Source of the DNA: Methylococcales bacterium
GTDB lineage: Bacteria; Pseudomonadota; Gammaproteobacteria; Methylococcales; Methylomonadaceae
Direction: 5' to 3'
Assembly (NCBI GenBank): GCA_023134955.1
Contig: JAGLUC010000506.1
Coordinates: forward strand, 1-11,756
Length of the DNA: 11,756 nt
The notes beneath the pieces were generated by a model. The model had not been told where the DNA came from, ran no database searches, and was given only the letters and a program-made list of their open reading frames with translations. Positions 1-7,442 of this stretch are shown here, one piece after another. Within the stretch, counting starts at the first letter, position 1; the number at the start of each line of letters is the position of its first letter. The translations under genes and the position numbers were made by a program.

Positions 1-18
1 ATTGCCGAGAAGACAGAC

Positions 19-38
19 AAAAAGACAAGTCAGTTGTC
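19..38 (-). terminator. Weak intrinsic terminator candidate after the nitrate transporter gene
   Basis: On the minus strand, 26 bases past the transporter stop codon, GACAA-CTGAC-TTGTC forms a 5-bp stem with a 5-base loop and is followed directly by TTTTT. Position and T-run fit a terminator. The stem is short and has few GC pairs, so it may be weak or coincidental. Confidence 0.3.
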
Positions 39-63
39 GAAGTTATTTTGTGCAGGTTCCTAA

Positions 64-1533
64 CTATTTAACCTCAATCATTTCAACAGTGCCATCTTCT
101 AAAACCTCGACCATATGCCCTGAGGGTTCATCCAGGAAAACAATGACGGCTAAAAAAACAAAAGCTGCTGTTGCAGCAATGGTGATAAAGAATATATCGC
201 TAGAAACAAAGGATAATACAGTAAGGAATGCTAATCCTCCTACATTACCAAATGCGCCTACCATACCAGCAAATTGACCCGTCATGCGACGTTGAATTAA
301 AGGTACCATAGCGTAAACAGCGCCAGAACCTGCTTTAGAAAAGATACCCGCTAAAATGGTAGTAGCAACCACTAACCACAAAGCCCAATCAGCTGATACA
401 TTGCTTAAAATAAAAAAACTGATAGCAGCACCACTTGTTACTAACCCTAAAGTAATTTTACGACCAATCTTGTCACTTAACCATCCACCAGCAGGTCGTG
501 CAAATAGATTTATAACGGGGTAAATACCCGCTAAAATGCCTGCCAGAATAGGTTCTACATTAAAGGTATCTACATAATAAAGCGGCAACATAGAAACGAC
601 GGCTAATTCCGCACCAAAAGTTAGCATATAGGCTAAATTCAAAATCACTACCTGTTTAAAAGCATAACGCTGAATTTCAGCTACTTCAGTATGAAAGATT
701 GATTGATTAACTTGAATAATTTTCCACACTTGATAAATGTACAAAGCAAGCAATATTGCGTATATACCATATGCCACTGTTTGGTCAATCCAGTGCATTT
801 TTGCTGATAACTTCCATGTTAAAACAGCTAAAGCCAGGTACATGGGGATGTTCATTATGATATACAGCAATAAATCCATTTTGCTGGTAACTTCCAATGC
901 ACCCATTTTTTTCGGCTTAAAATAAGTTGAGCCTTTAGGTGTATTGGATACACTAAAATAATATATGACCCCATAAATAATAGCGATGATGCCAGTAATG
1001 CCAATCGCATAACGCCAGCCATTTTCAGCACCAAAATAAAGTGCAACAGAAGGTAAAATTATCGCAGCTCCTGCTGAACCAAAGTTACCCCAGCCGCCAT
1101 AAATGCCTTGGGCAATACCTGTTTGTCTTGCAGGAAACCATTCCGAAATCATGCGGATACCGACCACAAAACCAGCACCTACAAATCCTAATAAAAAACG
1201 CACAATTGCCAATTGTTGATAGGATTGGGTAAAAGCAAATCCGATACTAATTAATCCACCTAATATCAGAATTGATGAGAATAATTGCTTAGGACCATAT
1301 TTATCAACTAACATACCAACAACAATTCGAGCTGGAATGGTCAGGGCAATATTAAGGATTAACAGTATTTTTACTTCTTGTTCTGTCAATTGCATTGCAT
1401 CACGAATAACCACCATTAAAGGTGCATGTGCAAACCAGACCATGAAACTGAGAAAAAATGCAAACCAGGTCAGATGCAATGTTCTGATTTCTGGTTTGTT
1501 AAAGGCTAATAAATTTAACTGACTTGCTGTCAT
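64..1533 (-). CDS. narK: NarK/NNP-family nitrate/nitrite MFS transporter
   Basis: This 489-residue inner-membrane protein of the major facilitator superfamily should move nitrate and/or nitrite across the cytoplasmic membrane. Visible family marks are the first nitrate signature GGWGNFGSAGA (residues 146-156), a second GNxGG motif (FGNVGG, 428-433), and arginines in helices 2 (IPARIVVG, R69) and 8 (LFARPAGG, R346), at the places of E. coli NarK R89 and R305. Residues about 219-240 and 255-272 add two hydrophobic segments between the two halves, so about 14 helices are likely rather than 12. The ATG at 1533 follows AAGGA at good spacing. It stands alone, and a sigma-54 promoter with an NtrC site upstream suggests nitrogen-limitation control and hence assimilatory uptake; that role is inference. 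It could equally be named nasA or narK2. The family is certain, substrate direction is not. Confidence 0.93.
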   Translation of the reverse strand: MTASQLNLLAFNKPEIRTLHLTWFAFFLSFMVWFAHAPLMVVIRDAMQLTEQEVKILLILNIALTIPARIVVGMLVDKYGPKQLFSSILILGGLISIGFAFTQSYQQLAIVRFLLGFVGAGFVVGIRMISEWFPARQTGIAQGIYGGWGNFGSAGAAIILPSVALYFGAENGWRYAIGITGIIAIIYGVIYYFSVSNTPKGSTYFKPKKMGALEVTSKMDLLLYIIMNIPMYLALAVLTWKLSAKMHWIDQTVAYGIYAILLALYIYQVWKIIQVNQSIFHTEVAEIQRYAFKQVVILNLAYMLTFGAELAVVSMLPLYYVDTFNVEPILAGILAGIYPVINLFARPAGGWLSDKIGRKITLGLVTSGAAISFFILSNVSADWALWLVVATTILAGIFSKAGSGAVYAMVPLIQRRMTGQFAGMVGAFGNVGGLAFLTVLSFVSSDIFFITIAATAAFVFLAVIVFLDEPSGHMVEVLEDGTVEMIEVK

Positions 1534-1542
1534 TGAGAGTCC

Positions 1543-1573
1543 TTATCTAAAAAAATATTTATATTTTAGATAA
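1543..1573. promoter_or_regulatory. Perfect 10-bp inverted repeat over the narK transcription start
   Basis: TTATCTAAAA (1543-1552) and TTTTAGATAA (1564-1573) are perfect inverted arms around an 11-base spacer. The element abuts the narK ribosome binding site and its far arm touches the -12 end of the sigma-54 promoter, so the predicted transcript would start inside the spacer near 1563. That favours a DNA operator over an RNA hairpin. Both arms are AT-rich, so chance is not excluded. Confidence 0.45.
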
Positions 1574-1589
1574 AGCACTAAGTATGCCA
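1573..1589 (-). promoter_or_regulatory. Sigma-54 (RpoN) promoter of narK
   Basis: Read on the minus strand the sequence is TGGCATACTTAGTGCTT. It has GG (1588-1587) and GC (1576-1575) exactly 10 bases apart and agrees with the consensus TGGCACGNNNNTTGCW at most fixed positions (TGGCA and TGCT kept). The expected start is about 12 bases past the GC, near 1563, giving a leader of about 30 bases before the narK ATG. The NtrC-type site 145 bases upstream strengthens the call. Confidence 0.75.
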
Positions 1590-1699
1590 ATACACGATTA
1601 ACAACCCAACCCTCATTACAACACAGCATTTGACTCGGCATCATTCCATCATTAAGCTAATATTTATAGAGCATAAATTATTAAAATAGCTTCTTGTTT

Positions 1700-1716
1700 A
1701 GCACCAATTTAGTGCT
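1700..1716 (-). promoter_or_regulatory. NtrC enhancer-binding site upstream of narK
   Basis: The minus strand reads AGCACTAAATTGGTGCT, a dyad with GCAC-N7-GTGC, the NtrC pattern TGCACC-N5-GGTGCA as seen at enterobacterial glnA. Its centre lies about 145 bp upstream of the start predicted from the sigma-54 promoter, a normal distance for an enhancer. Only one such site was found; NtrC enhancers often come in pairs. Confidence 0.72.
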
Positions 1717-1798
1717 TTAAAAATGAAAATATGAAAGATGTGACTACTGGCAACCTTATGAAAAATTCGTTCTAAAAGAGTTGCATACACAATCAAAA

Positions 1799-1840
1799 GT
1801 CGAAACCTATACGGTAGAGGGTATAATAGTTTATTTCGAC
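1799..1840 (+). promoter_or_regulatory. Putative promoter with flanking inverted repeat upstream of the metal-resistance block
   Basis: A consensus -10 box TATAAT lies at 1822-1827. The -35 position (about 1799-1804) is poor, as expected if an activator is needed. Inverted arms GTCGAAA (1799-1805) and TTTCGAC (1834-1840) bracket the core promoter, and a small dyad ACCTATACGGT (1805-1815) sits in the spacer. Seven-base arms at this distance occur by chance, so only the -10 is firm. A second weak possibility is TTGAAC (1947-1952) with TATCAT (1969-1974), which would give an almost leaderless transcript for the gene at 1983. Confidence 0.35.
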
Positions 1841-1982
1841 ATTTTCTTGCACGCTTGAGGCGAAAATCAAAATGTTATAGCAAAAGCAAGAAATTGTTAA
1901 TCAGTCGCTAAAAGAAACTGGAGCCAGCTGGTACTAATAAATTTTTTTGAACTTTAACTAATTCTTGTTATCATTTATCGTT

Positions 1983-2330
1983 ATGAAACGAGTGAGCATT
2001 TATTTTTTAGCATTTTTGACTTTCTGGATGTCTACCTGGATGGTCACTGATATCCATGACTGGTCACTTGCGGATGCTGATCAACTACATCCCGTTTTTT
2101 CAGAGCAACAAACTCTGCAAGTTTCTTATAGTCATACGACAACTCAAGATCATAATCCTCACTGTGGGGTTTGTAGTTATGACCATGGTGGACACATGGG
2201 ACAAGCACTTGCAAGCAACGCCTTTGTAGCAAAAAGTATTCTTGCACAAAATATTATCAATTCACCCCTGCAATCTGATTTCTGGTACTCCAGAAATACT
2301 TTACCCAAGCTACGCCCTCCAATTGCCTGA
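1983..2330 (+). CDS. Small secreted Cys/His-rich protein, CzcI-like, of a metal-efflux locus
   Basis: This is a 115-residue protein with an N-terminal hydrophobic segment (residues about 4-21) that is a signal peptide or membrane anchor. Its middle carries H57-x2-H60-C61-x2-C64-x3-H68-x2-H71, a compact set of metal ligands. Small exported Cys/His proteins of this kind (CzcI-like) often precede RND heavy-metal efflux genes in proteobacteria, where they are thought to bind or sense metal in the periplasm. The ATG at 1983 is preferred because it gives a clean MKR start to the hydrophobic stretch; a TTG at 1965 would extend it by six residues. No clear Shine-Dalgarno precedes either. It is separated from the next gene by 327 bases, so it may be transcribed alone. 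Family assignment is by pattern only. Confidence 0.6.
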   Translation: MKRVSIYFLAFLTFWMSTWMVTDIHDWSLADADQLHPVFSEQQTLQVSYSHTTTQDHNPHCGVCSYDHGGHMGQALASNAFVAKSILAQNIINSPLQSDFWYSRNTLPKLRPPIA

Positions 2331-2657
2331 ACGCTTTGGCGTTTGAAGGATAATTGGCATAGATACGTTTACACCTAACCCATTTTTCTTTTTTAAATCA
2401 TAGTGTTGAACTATTTTCTGTGTACTGCGTGCTTTATAAGTCTTAGATGCCTTACATAATCATTACTATTATTTAGAAACAGAGATTCCAATTTCAGAAT
2501 GAATATTTGGCCATATTTAGTGGTGCGATAAATCGCATCAATGACTAATTAAAACCAGATGTTAATACTTTCTGTATTCATTCATCTAACGCCTCCTAAA
2601 AAACCCAGTCTCATAGTTATTTGAGACATAACGAGTTATTTTAGTTCAGGAGGTTCA
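2331..2657 (+). promoter_or_regulatory. Gene-free spacer with several dyads before the efflux operon
   Basis: No coding stretch is visible, and stops are dense in the forward frames I read. Just after the previous stop AACGC-TTTG-GCGTT (2330-2343) could fold, but no T-run follows. Three more dyads are present. TGCGAT-AA-ATCGCA (2524-2537) extends imperfectly to 2521-2540 and has TTAGT (2517) and ACTAA (2544) outside it. GTCTCA and TGAGAC (2608-2627) flank 8 bases. ATAAC-GA-GTTAT lies at 2628-2639. They are just upstream of the start at 2658 and could be operators for the operon promoter. No good -35/-10 pair was found by eye. Confidence 0.35.
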
Positions 2658-2939
2658 GTGAACCCTCAACAAAAAAAGAAACCTGTCAAAAAACACTTAT
2701 CGTTTTTTAGCGGCTTGGTATTTTGCTTTTTTCTGCCATCGGCGTTTGCAGAAACAAAGCACTATGTTGTTGCTTCGCCGCCAGATATGCTGGAGCATCG
2801 CGTTGAATTGGTAGAACCACAAGGGAACTTATCACTGATAGAAGCCATGTCATTTCAACTGAATGTTGCCAAAATCGAACGATTAATCGGTGGGGGTTTA
2901 AATCCATCGTCTGAAAAAACAAGTGAGACTATCCAATGA
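2658..2939 (+). CDS. Small secreted protein of unknown function, first gene of the efflux operon
   Basis: This is a 93-residue protein starting at GTG (2658), chosen because AGGAGG (2648-2653) stands four bases upstream. A lysine-rich n-region (KKK, residues 6-8), a hydrophobic core (14-28) and a cleavage site SAFA-E (after residue 31) make a clear Sec signal peptide, leaving a mature part of about 62 residues. I do not recognise the mature domain. Residues about 57-67 (NLSLIEAMSFQ) faintly resemble the start of the mature TolC/CzcC outer-membrane factor (LTLEEAL...), the gene that usually precedes czcB. It might therefore be a remnant of that gene, but the reading frame is clean and the match weak. 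Its stop overlaps the next start as ATGA, so it is translationally coupled to the adaptor gene. Confidence 0.65.
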   Translation: MNPQQKKKPVKKHLSFFSGLVFCFFLPSAFAETKHYVVASPPDMLEHRVELVEPQGNLSLIEAMSFQLNVAKIERLIGGGLNPSSEKTSETIQ

Positions 2940-4231
2940 AACAAAGCAATTGTGTAACAGATAGCAACAGAACCAGTCTGAAGTCAGCGCCCTATTTATT
3001 TATTTTACTCTTGATTTTTAGTGTTCAGCCTTCTGTTTTGGCGGCCGACCATGAACCAGAACAACATGAGCAACATGAGCAACATGAGCAACATAAAGAT
3101 GATGATGGAAAGGGTCATAACCATGGTGTGCATGAGGAGCATGAAGGACATGAAGAGCCAGAGCTAAAATTTTCTGCTGCTGAACTGCAAGAGTTCGATA
3201 TTAAACTGGCTCAAGCTAAATCAGGGGTAATCAATAAAACCCAGGATTTAACGGGTGAAGTCATTGTTGCCCCTGAGCTTTTGTATCATGTAGTTCCGCG
3301 TGTTTCTGGTGTGGTGCGCCAGGTATTTAAACATCTGGGTGACAAAGTAAAAACCGGAGACCTTTTAGCCACACTTTCCAGTCGTGACCTGGCTGATGCA
3401 AAAGCTAAATTTGTAGCCGCAGATAGTTTATTAAAACTGGCAAATGCCAATCTAAAACGCGAACGGGATTTGTACAAAAGTAAAGTCACTGCAAAACGTG
3501 AATACCTGTCTGCCAGACAAGTTCAGGCTGAAATGTCTATCAAACGTAAAGCGGCAGAGCAACGACTTTTGTCCATTGGTTTGACTGAAAAATCCATTCT
3601 TTCTGTTTTGCACAATGTGGATAAAGATCTGACTTTATATGAATTACGTGCACCTGCAAATGGTGTCATTATTGAAAAGCATGCGGCTCAAGGCGAGGTG
3701 CTTGAAAGCAACAAACGTAGTTTCACCGTCGCTGATTTATCTCAAGTCTGGGTTAACCTGACAGTTTATCAAAAAGATTTGCCTATTATTCACCAGGGAC
3801 AACAGGTATCAATCAGTACTCGCTTTGGTTTATCGGACAAACAAACAACATCAATAAGTAGCATCAGTTGGATCAGCCCTACATTAGATGAAAAAACCCG
3901 TAGTGCAAAGGCCAGGGTTGTTATTGAAAATCCTGATGGTTATTGGCGACCTGGTTTATTTGTCAGTGGTAAGGTCGCAACTGAAAAAAAACAGGCTGGG
4001 ATTGTGATTCCTTTAACGGCGTTGCAAACTTTAGAAGGACAGACGATTGTTTTTGTACAGCATGCGGATGGTGATTTTGAACCACAAGCAGTACGAACTG
4101 GACGTAGTGACTTTCAACAGGTTGAAATCATCCAGGGATTAAAACTGGGTCAAACCTATGTGAGTCAAAATGCCTTTTCCTTGAAAGCACAGTTGCAGAA
4201 AGGGGAATTTGGCGAAGGTCACAACCATTAA
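2936..4231 (+). CDS. czcB: CzcB-type periplasmic adaptor (membrane fusion) protein of a heavy-metal RND pump
   Basis: This 431-residue adaptor links the inner-membrane pump to an outer-membrane channel. Residues 1-36 form a signal peptide with a long n-region, a hydrophobic core at 20-30 and cleavage near VLA-A. Residues 39-72 are extremely His/Glu-rich (10 histidines, including a four-fold EQH repeat), and the protein ends GEGHNH; such tails bind divalent metals in CzcB homologues. The barrel-sandwich (lipoyl-like) halves are at about 119-150 (PRVSGVVRQVF...GDKVKTGDLLATL) and 234-262 (LRAPANGVI). An alpha-hairpin lies between them, and beta-barrel and membrane-proximal domains follow. It overlaps the upstream gene by four bases and lies 15 bases before czcA, so the three genes form one operon. 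The family is firm; the exact metal is not readable from this protein. Confidence 0.92.
   Translation: MKQSNCVTDSNRTSLKSAPYLFILLLIFSVQPSVLAADHEPEQHEQHEQHEQHKDDDGKGHNHGVHEEHEGHEEPELKFSAAELQEFDIKLAQAKSGVINKTQDLTGEVIVAPELLYHVVPRVSGVVRQVFKHLGDKVKTGDLLATLSSRDLADAKAKFVAADSLLKLANANLKRERDLYKSKVTAKREYLSARQVQAEMSIKRKAAEQRLLSIGLTEKSILSVLHNVDKDLTLYELRAPANGVIIEKHAAQGEVLESNKRSFTVADLSQVWVNLTVYQKDLPIIHQGQQVSISTRFGLSDKQTTSISSISWISPTLDEKTRSAKARVVIENPDGYWRPGLFVSGKVATEKKQAGIVIPLTALQTLEGQTIVFVQHADGDFEPQAVRTGRSDFQQVEIIQGLKLGQTYVSQNAFSLKAQLQKGEFGEGHNH
3059..3094 (+). repeat. In-frame tandem repeat of 9 bases encoding (Glu-Gln-His)x4
   Basis: Three perfect copies of GAGCAACAT (3068-3094) follow one copy with a single change (GAACAACAT, 3059-3067). 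The unit is a multiple of three, so copy number can change by slippage without breaking the czcB frame while adding or removing metal-binding histidines. Confidence 0.9.
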
Positions 4232-4246
4232 GGCTAAGGAATTATT

Positions 4247-7200
4247 ATGATCAATCAAATAATTAATTTATCCCTACGCAGTCGGCTGTTAATGCTGGTA
4301 CTTGCGGTTGTTGTTATTGCAACGGGGTATCGAAGTTATCAGGGTTTGCCTGTCGATGCATTTCCTGATGTATCACCTAATCTGGTGCAAATATTTACTA
4401 TAACTGAAGGTCTGGCACCTGAAGAAATTGAAATGTATGTGACTTATCCCGTTGAGGCGGCAATGACGGGTTTACCAGGCATAGAGAAAATCCGTTCAGT
4501 CTCGAATTTCGGTTTATCAGTGGTTAATGTCTATTTTCAGGATGATGTGAGCATTTACTTTGCCCGGCAACTGGTGGGCGAACGATTACAGGAAGCGCGT
4601 GACCTGATTCCGCCCAGTTTTGGAGAACCAGAGATGGGGCCAATTTCAACGGGAATGGGATTGGTGCTGTTTTACTATCTTAAAGATGATACCCAAAAAT
4701 ATTCATTAGAAGATTTACGCTCTATGCAGGACTGGATTGTTAAATTCAATTTGCAAACGGTACGGGGAGTCACTGAAGTTCTTGGCATTGGTGGGTTTGA
4801 GAAACAATTTCATGTCATTGTGCAACCTGATGCTTTATTGCGCTATCAAGTCACATTAAATGAGTTAATTGAACGTGTTCGTGCCAATAATCTCAATGTG
4901 GGTGCACAATATCTGGAAAAAAACAGTGAACAATTCATTATCCGTTCGGTGGGGTTGGTTAAAGGCATATCAGATATTGAAAATGTTGTGGTTAAAACGG
5001 TTGATGGACGTCCCGTCTATCTATCCGAACTCGCTGAAATAAAAATTGGTGGCGCTATTAGACGAGGACTACAGACTCGTAATGGCGAAGGCGAGGTGGT
5101 TGCCGGTATGGCAATAAAATTATATGGCAGCAATGCCTCAACGGTGATTGAGCGGGTTGGGAAAAAAATTCAGGATATTAATAGAACTTTGCCTGAAGGT
5201 GTTAGCATCGTGCCTTATTATCAACAGAAAGATATTGTTGAGTCGGCTGTCAATACCGTCAGTAGTGCTTTGATACAAGGTATTATTCTGGTTGCTTTGG
5301 TATTACTGGTTTTTATGGGTGGTTTTCGCCCCAGTCTGGTGGTTGCCCTATCAATTCCTTTTTCGGTAATGTTTGCCTTTATTGCCATGGGCATACTGGA
5401 TATGTCTGCTAATTTAATGTCATTAGGTGGACTGGCTATTGCCATCGGTATGATGGTCGATGGCACTATTGTGATGGTAGAAAATGTGGATCGCTTATTG
5501 CGAGAGTCAAGCTCTGATAAATCGAGCCCTGATGAGTCACGTTCGCAGGTAGTAGGTAGAGCCTGTCGTGAAGTGGGACAACCCATTTTGTTTGCCATTG
5601 CAATTATCATTATCGTATTTTTACCCTTATTTACCTTGGAGGGTGTGGAAGGTAAAACCTTTAGACCCTTGGCTTATACGGTTGCATTGGCCATGCTGGG
5701 GTCTTTGGTCTATGCATTGTTCTTGGCTCCGGTCTTATCTGATGTGTTGATGCGACGCAAGCCGGCAGATGACGGAAAATCCGGTATGAATGAACGTATC
5801 CTCAATGCCTTGTTAAAACCTTATAGACCTTTAGTTGAATATTTTGTCAATAATCGTAAAGTTGCTATCGCTATGTCTGGCGGACTCTTATTGTTGGGTA
5901 TGGCAATTTTTCCTTTTCTGGGTTCTGAATTTACCCCAAAATTACAGGAAGGTACCATTGTGGTTCGACTGACTATGGCACCGTCAATCTCCATCAATGA
6001 AAGTAAACGTAATACCCTGATTGTGGAAAGGCGGTTATTAAAGATTCCTGAGGTGATTGAAGTCACCAGTCGCATAGGGCGTGGTGAAGTAGGAGCACAT
6101 GCCGATCCAATCAATTCTGCGGAAATGTATGTCATTCTTAAACATAAAAACAAATGGCGGCAACCAGGTGACCAAGGATTTATTGAAAAGGAAATTCGTC
6201 AAACAGTTGCAGAACTGCCTGGCATTACAGCAAATTTAACCCAACCGATTGAGATGGCTGTTGATGAGCTGTTGGAAGGTGTCAGAGCAGAACTGGCGGT
6301 TAAATTATTTGGTGATAATTTACAACAACTCAAAACCAAAGCCGATGAAATCGCTGTTGTTATCAAAAAAGTTAAGGGTGCGGCTGATGTACAAGTTGAT
6401 CAGGTATCTGGAACGCCGCAATTAGTCATCACCCCAGACCGACTTGCGATTGCCCGTTATGGTCTTAATTTAGTCGATGTTCAAGAAGTTATCAGCAGTG
6501 CCATTGGTGGCATTACGGCTGGTCAAGTCTTTGAAGGGATACGACGCTTCGATATTCTGGTTCGTTACCAAAAACAAGACAGGGATAGTATTGAAGCGAT
6601 TCGCAATATACTGATTAGTGGGCCAGAGGGTATCAAAGTCCCTTTGACGCAAATCGCTAAAATTGAAGAAATTGTTGGGCCTAGACAAATAACCAGGGAA
6701 AATAACCAGCGATTTATCAGCATTCAAGCCAATGTCATTGAACGCGATATTGTGTCTTTTGTTGAAGAGGCACAACAAGTAATTGATAGCAAAGTAAAGT
6801 TACCTCCTGGTTATTTTACTACCTGGGGTGGGCAGTTCCGTTTACAGCAGGAAGCGAATAAACGTCTGGCTATAGTTATTCCAGTGACTTTAATCATAAT
6901 TTCATTATTGCTTTACAGTAGTTTTGGCTCAGTCAAAAATGCGGCATTGATTTTACTCAATATTCCTTTGGCATTAGTGGGAGGTGTGATTGCGTTGTGG
7001 ATCAGTGGACAGAATCTTTCTGTACCCGCATCCGTTGGTTTTATTGCTCTGTTTGGTATCGCCCTGGAAAATGGCATGGTGTTGATGACTTATTTAAATC
7101 AATTAGTAAGAGATGGTGTATCTATTGATGAAGCCTCCATTAAAGCGGCTTGCTTAAGAGTGAGACCTGTTTTAATGACAGCGGTTACCACTGCATTAGG

Positions 7201-7360
7201 ACTGATTCCGTTATTACTCGCATCAGGAACAGGCTCTGAGGTGCAAAAACCTTTAGCAACCGTGGTAGTTGGCGGTCTTGTGACTTCAACATTACTGACT
7301 TTGTTAGTCATACCAGCATTGTATAAATGGTTTGCAACAGAGAGTCAGCAAACAAAATAG
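4247..7360 (+). CDS. czcA: CzcA/CusA-family heavy-metal RND efflux permease
   Basis: This 1037-residue proton-driven pump has the usual length for the heavy-metal RND branch: 12 helices and two large periplasmic loops (about residues 32-340 and 555-870). The helix-4 proton-relay motif is A399-x5-D405-x6-E412 (AIGMMVDGTIVMVEN). It keeps the essential Asp and Glu but has Ala, as in CusA, where CzcA has a third acid. The CusA copper/silver methionines M573, M623 and M672 align by eye with R574, S624 and E674, so Cu(I)/Ag(I) is unlikely and a divalent cation (Zn, Co, Cd or Ni) is more plausible. The ATG at 4247 follows AAGGA at six bases. It is the last gene of the operon, 15 bases after the adaptor. 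No outer-membrane channel gene is present nearby. Symbol and substrate are inferred from family. Confidence 0.95.
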   Translation: MINQIINLSLRSRLLMLVLAVVVIATGYRSYQGLPVDAFPDVSPNLVQIFTITEGLAPEEIEMYVTYPVEAAMTGLPGIEKIRSVSNFGLSVVNVYFQDDVSIYFARQLVGERLQEARDLIPPSFGEPEMGPISTGMGLVLFYYLKDDTQKYSLEDLRSMQDWIVKFNLQTVRGVTEVLGIGGFEKQFHVIVQPDALLRYQVTLNELIERVRANNLNVGAQYLEKNSEQFIIRSVGLVKGISDIENVVVKTVDGRPVYLSELAEIKIGGAIRRGLQTRNGEGEVVAGMAIKLYGSNASTVIERVGKKIQDINRTLPEGVSIVPYYQQKDIVESAVNTVSSALIQGIILVALVLLVFMGGFRPSLVVALSIPFSVMFAFIAMGILDMSANLMSLGGLAIAIGMMVDGTIVMVENVDRLLRESSSDKSSPDESRSQVVGRACREVGQPILFAIAIIIIVFLPLFTLEGVEGKTFRPLAYTVALAMLGSLVYALFLAPVLSDVLMRRKPADDGKSGMNERILNALLKPYRPLVEYFVNNRKVAIAMSGGLLLLGMAIFPFLGSEFTPKLQEGTIVVRLTMAPSISINESKRNTLIVERRLLKIPEVIEVTSRIGRGEVGAHADPINSAEMYVILKHKNKWRQPGDQGFIEKEIRQTVAELPGITANLTQPIEMAVDELLEGVRAELAVKLFGDNLQQLKTKADEIAVVIKKVKGAADVQVDQVSGTPQLVITPDRLAIARYGLNLVDVQEVISSAIGGITAGQVFEGIRRFDILVRYQKQDRDSIEAIRNILISGPEGIKVPLTQIAKIEEIVGPRQITRENNQRFISIQANVIERDIVSFVEEAQQVIDSKVKLPPGYFTTWGGQFRLQQEANKRLAIVIPVTLIIISLLLYSSFGSVKNAALILLNIPLALVGGVIALWISGQNLSVPASVGFIALFGIALENGMVLMTYLNQLVRDGVSIDEASIKAACLRVRPVLMTAVTTALGLIPLLLASGTGSEVQKPLATVVVGGLVTSTLLTLLVIPALYKWFATESQQTK

Positions 7361-7442
7361 TCAATATTGCCTGGATCTAGGTGCTATTTGATTTGGACAA
7401 GAATCCGTTTTTAAATAATTAAAATATGAGGTAACTCTTGAA

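Noticed and set aside
2..277. Open frame of 91 codons on the plus strand
   Set aside because: It lies almost wholly opposite the well-supported nitrate transporter gene, with no family resemblance.
1843..1893. Inverted arms TTTCTTGC and GCAAGAAA in the leader of the gene at 1983 as a riboswitch
   Set aside because: Eight-base arms with a 35-base gap are not significant and no known riboswitch motif is present.
1983..2330. Antisense frame 2044-2247 as a separate gene
   Set aside because: It is opposite the Cys/His protein, with no start signal or conserved features.
2707..2922. 71-codon minus-strand frame opposite the small secreted protein
   Set aside because: The plus-strand gene has AGGAGG, a clear signal peptide and operon coupling; this frame has none of these.
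5221..5610. 129-codon minus-strand frame inside czcA
   Set aside because: It is antisense to the conserved RND permease; its composition is an echo of the sense codons and it has no recognisable motif.
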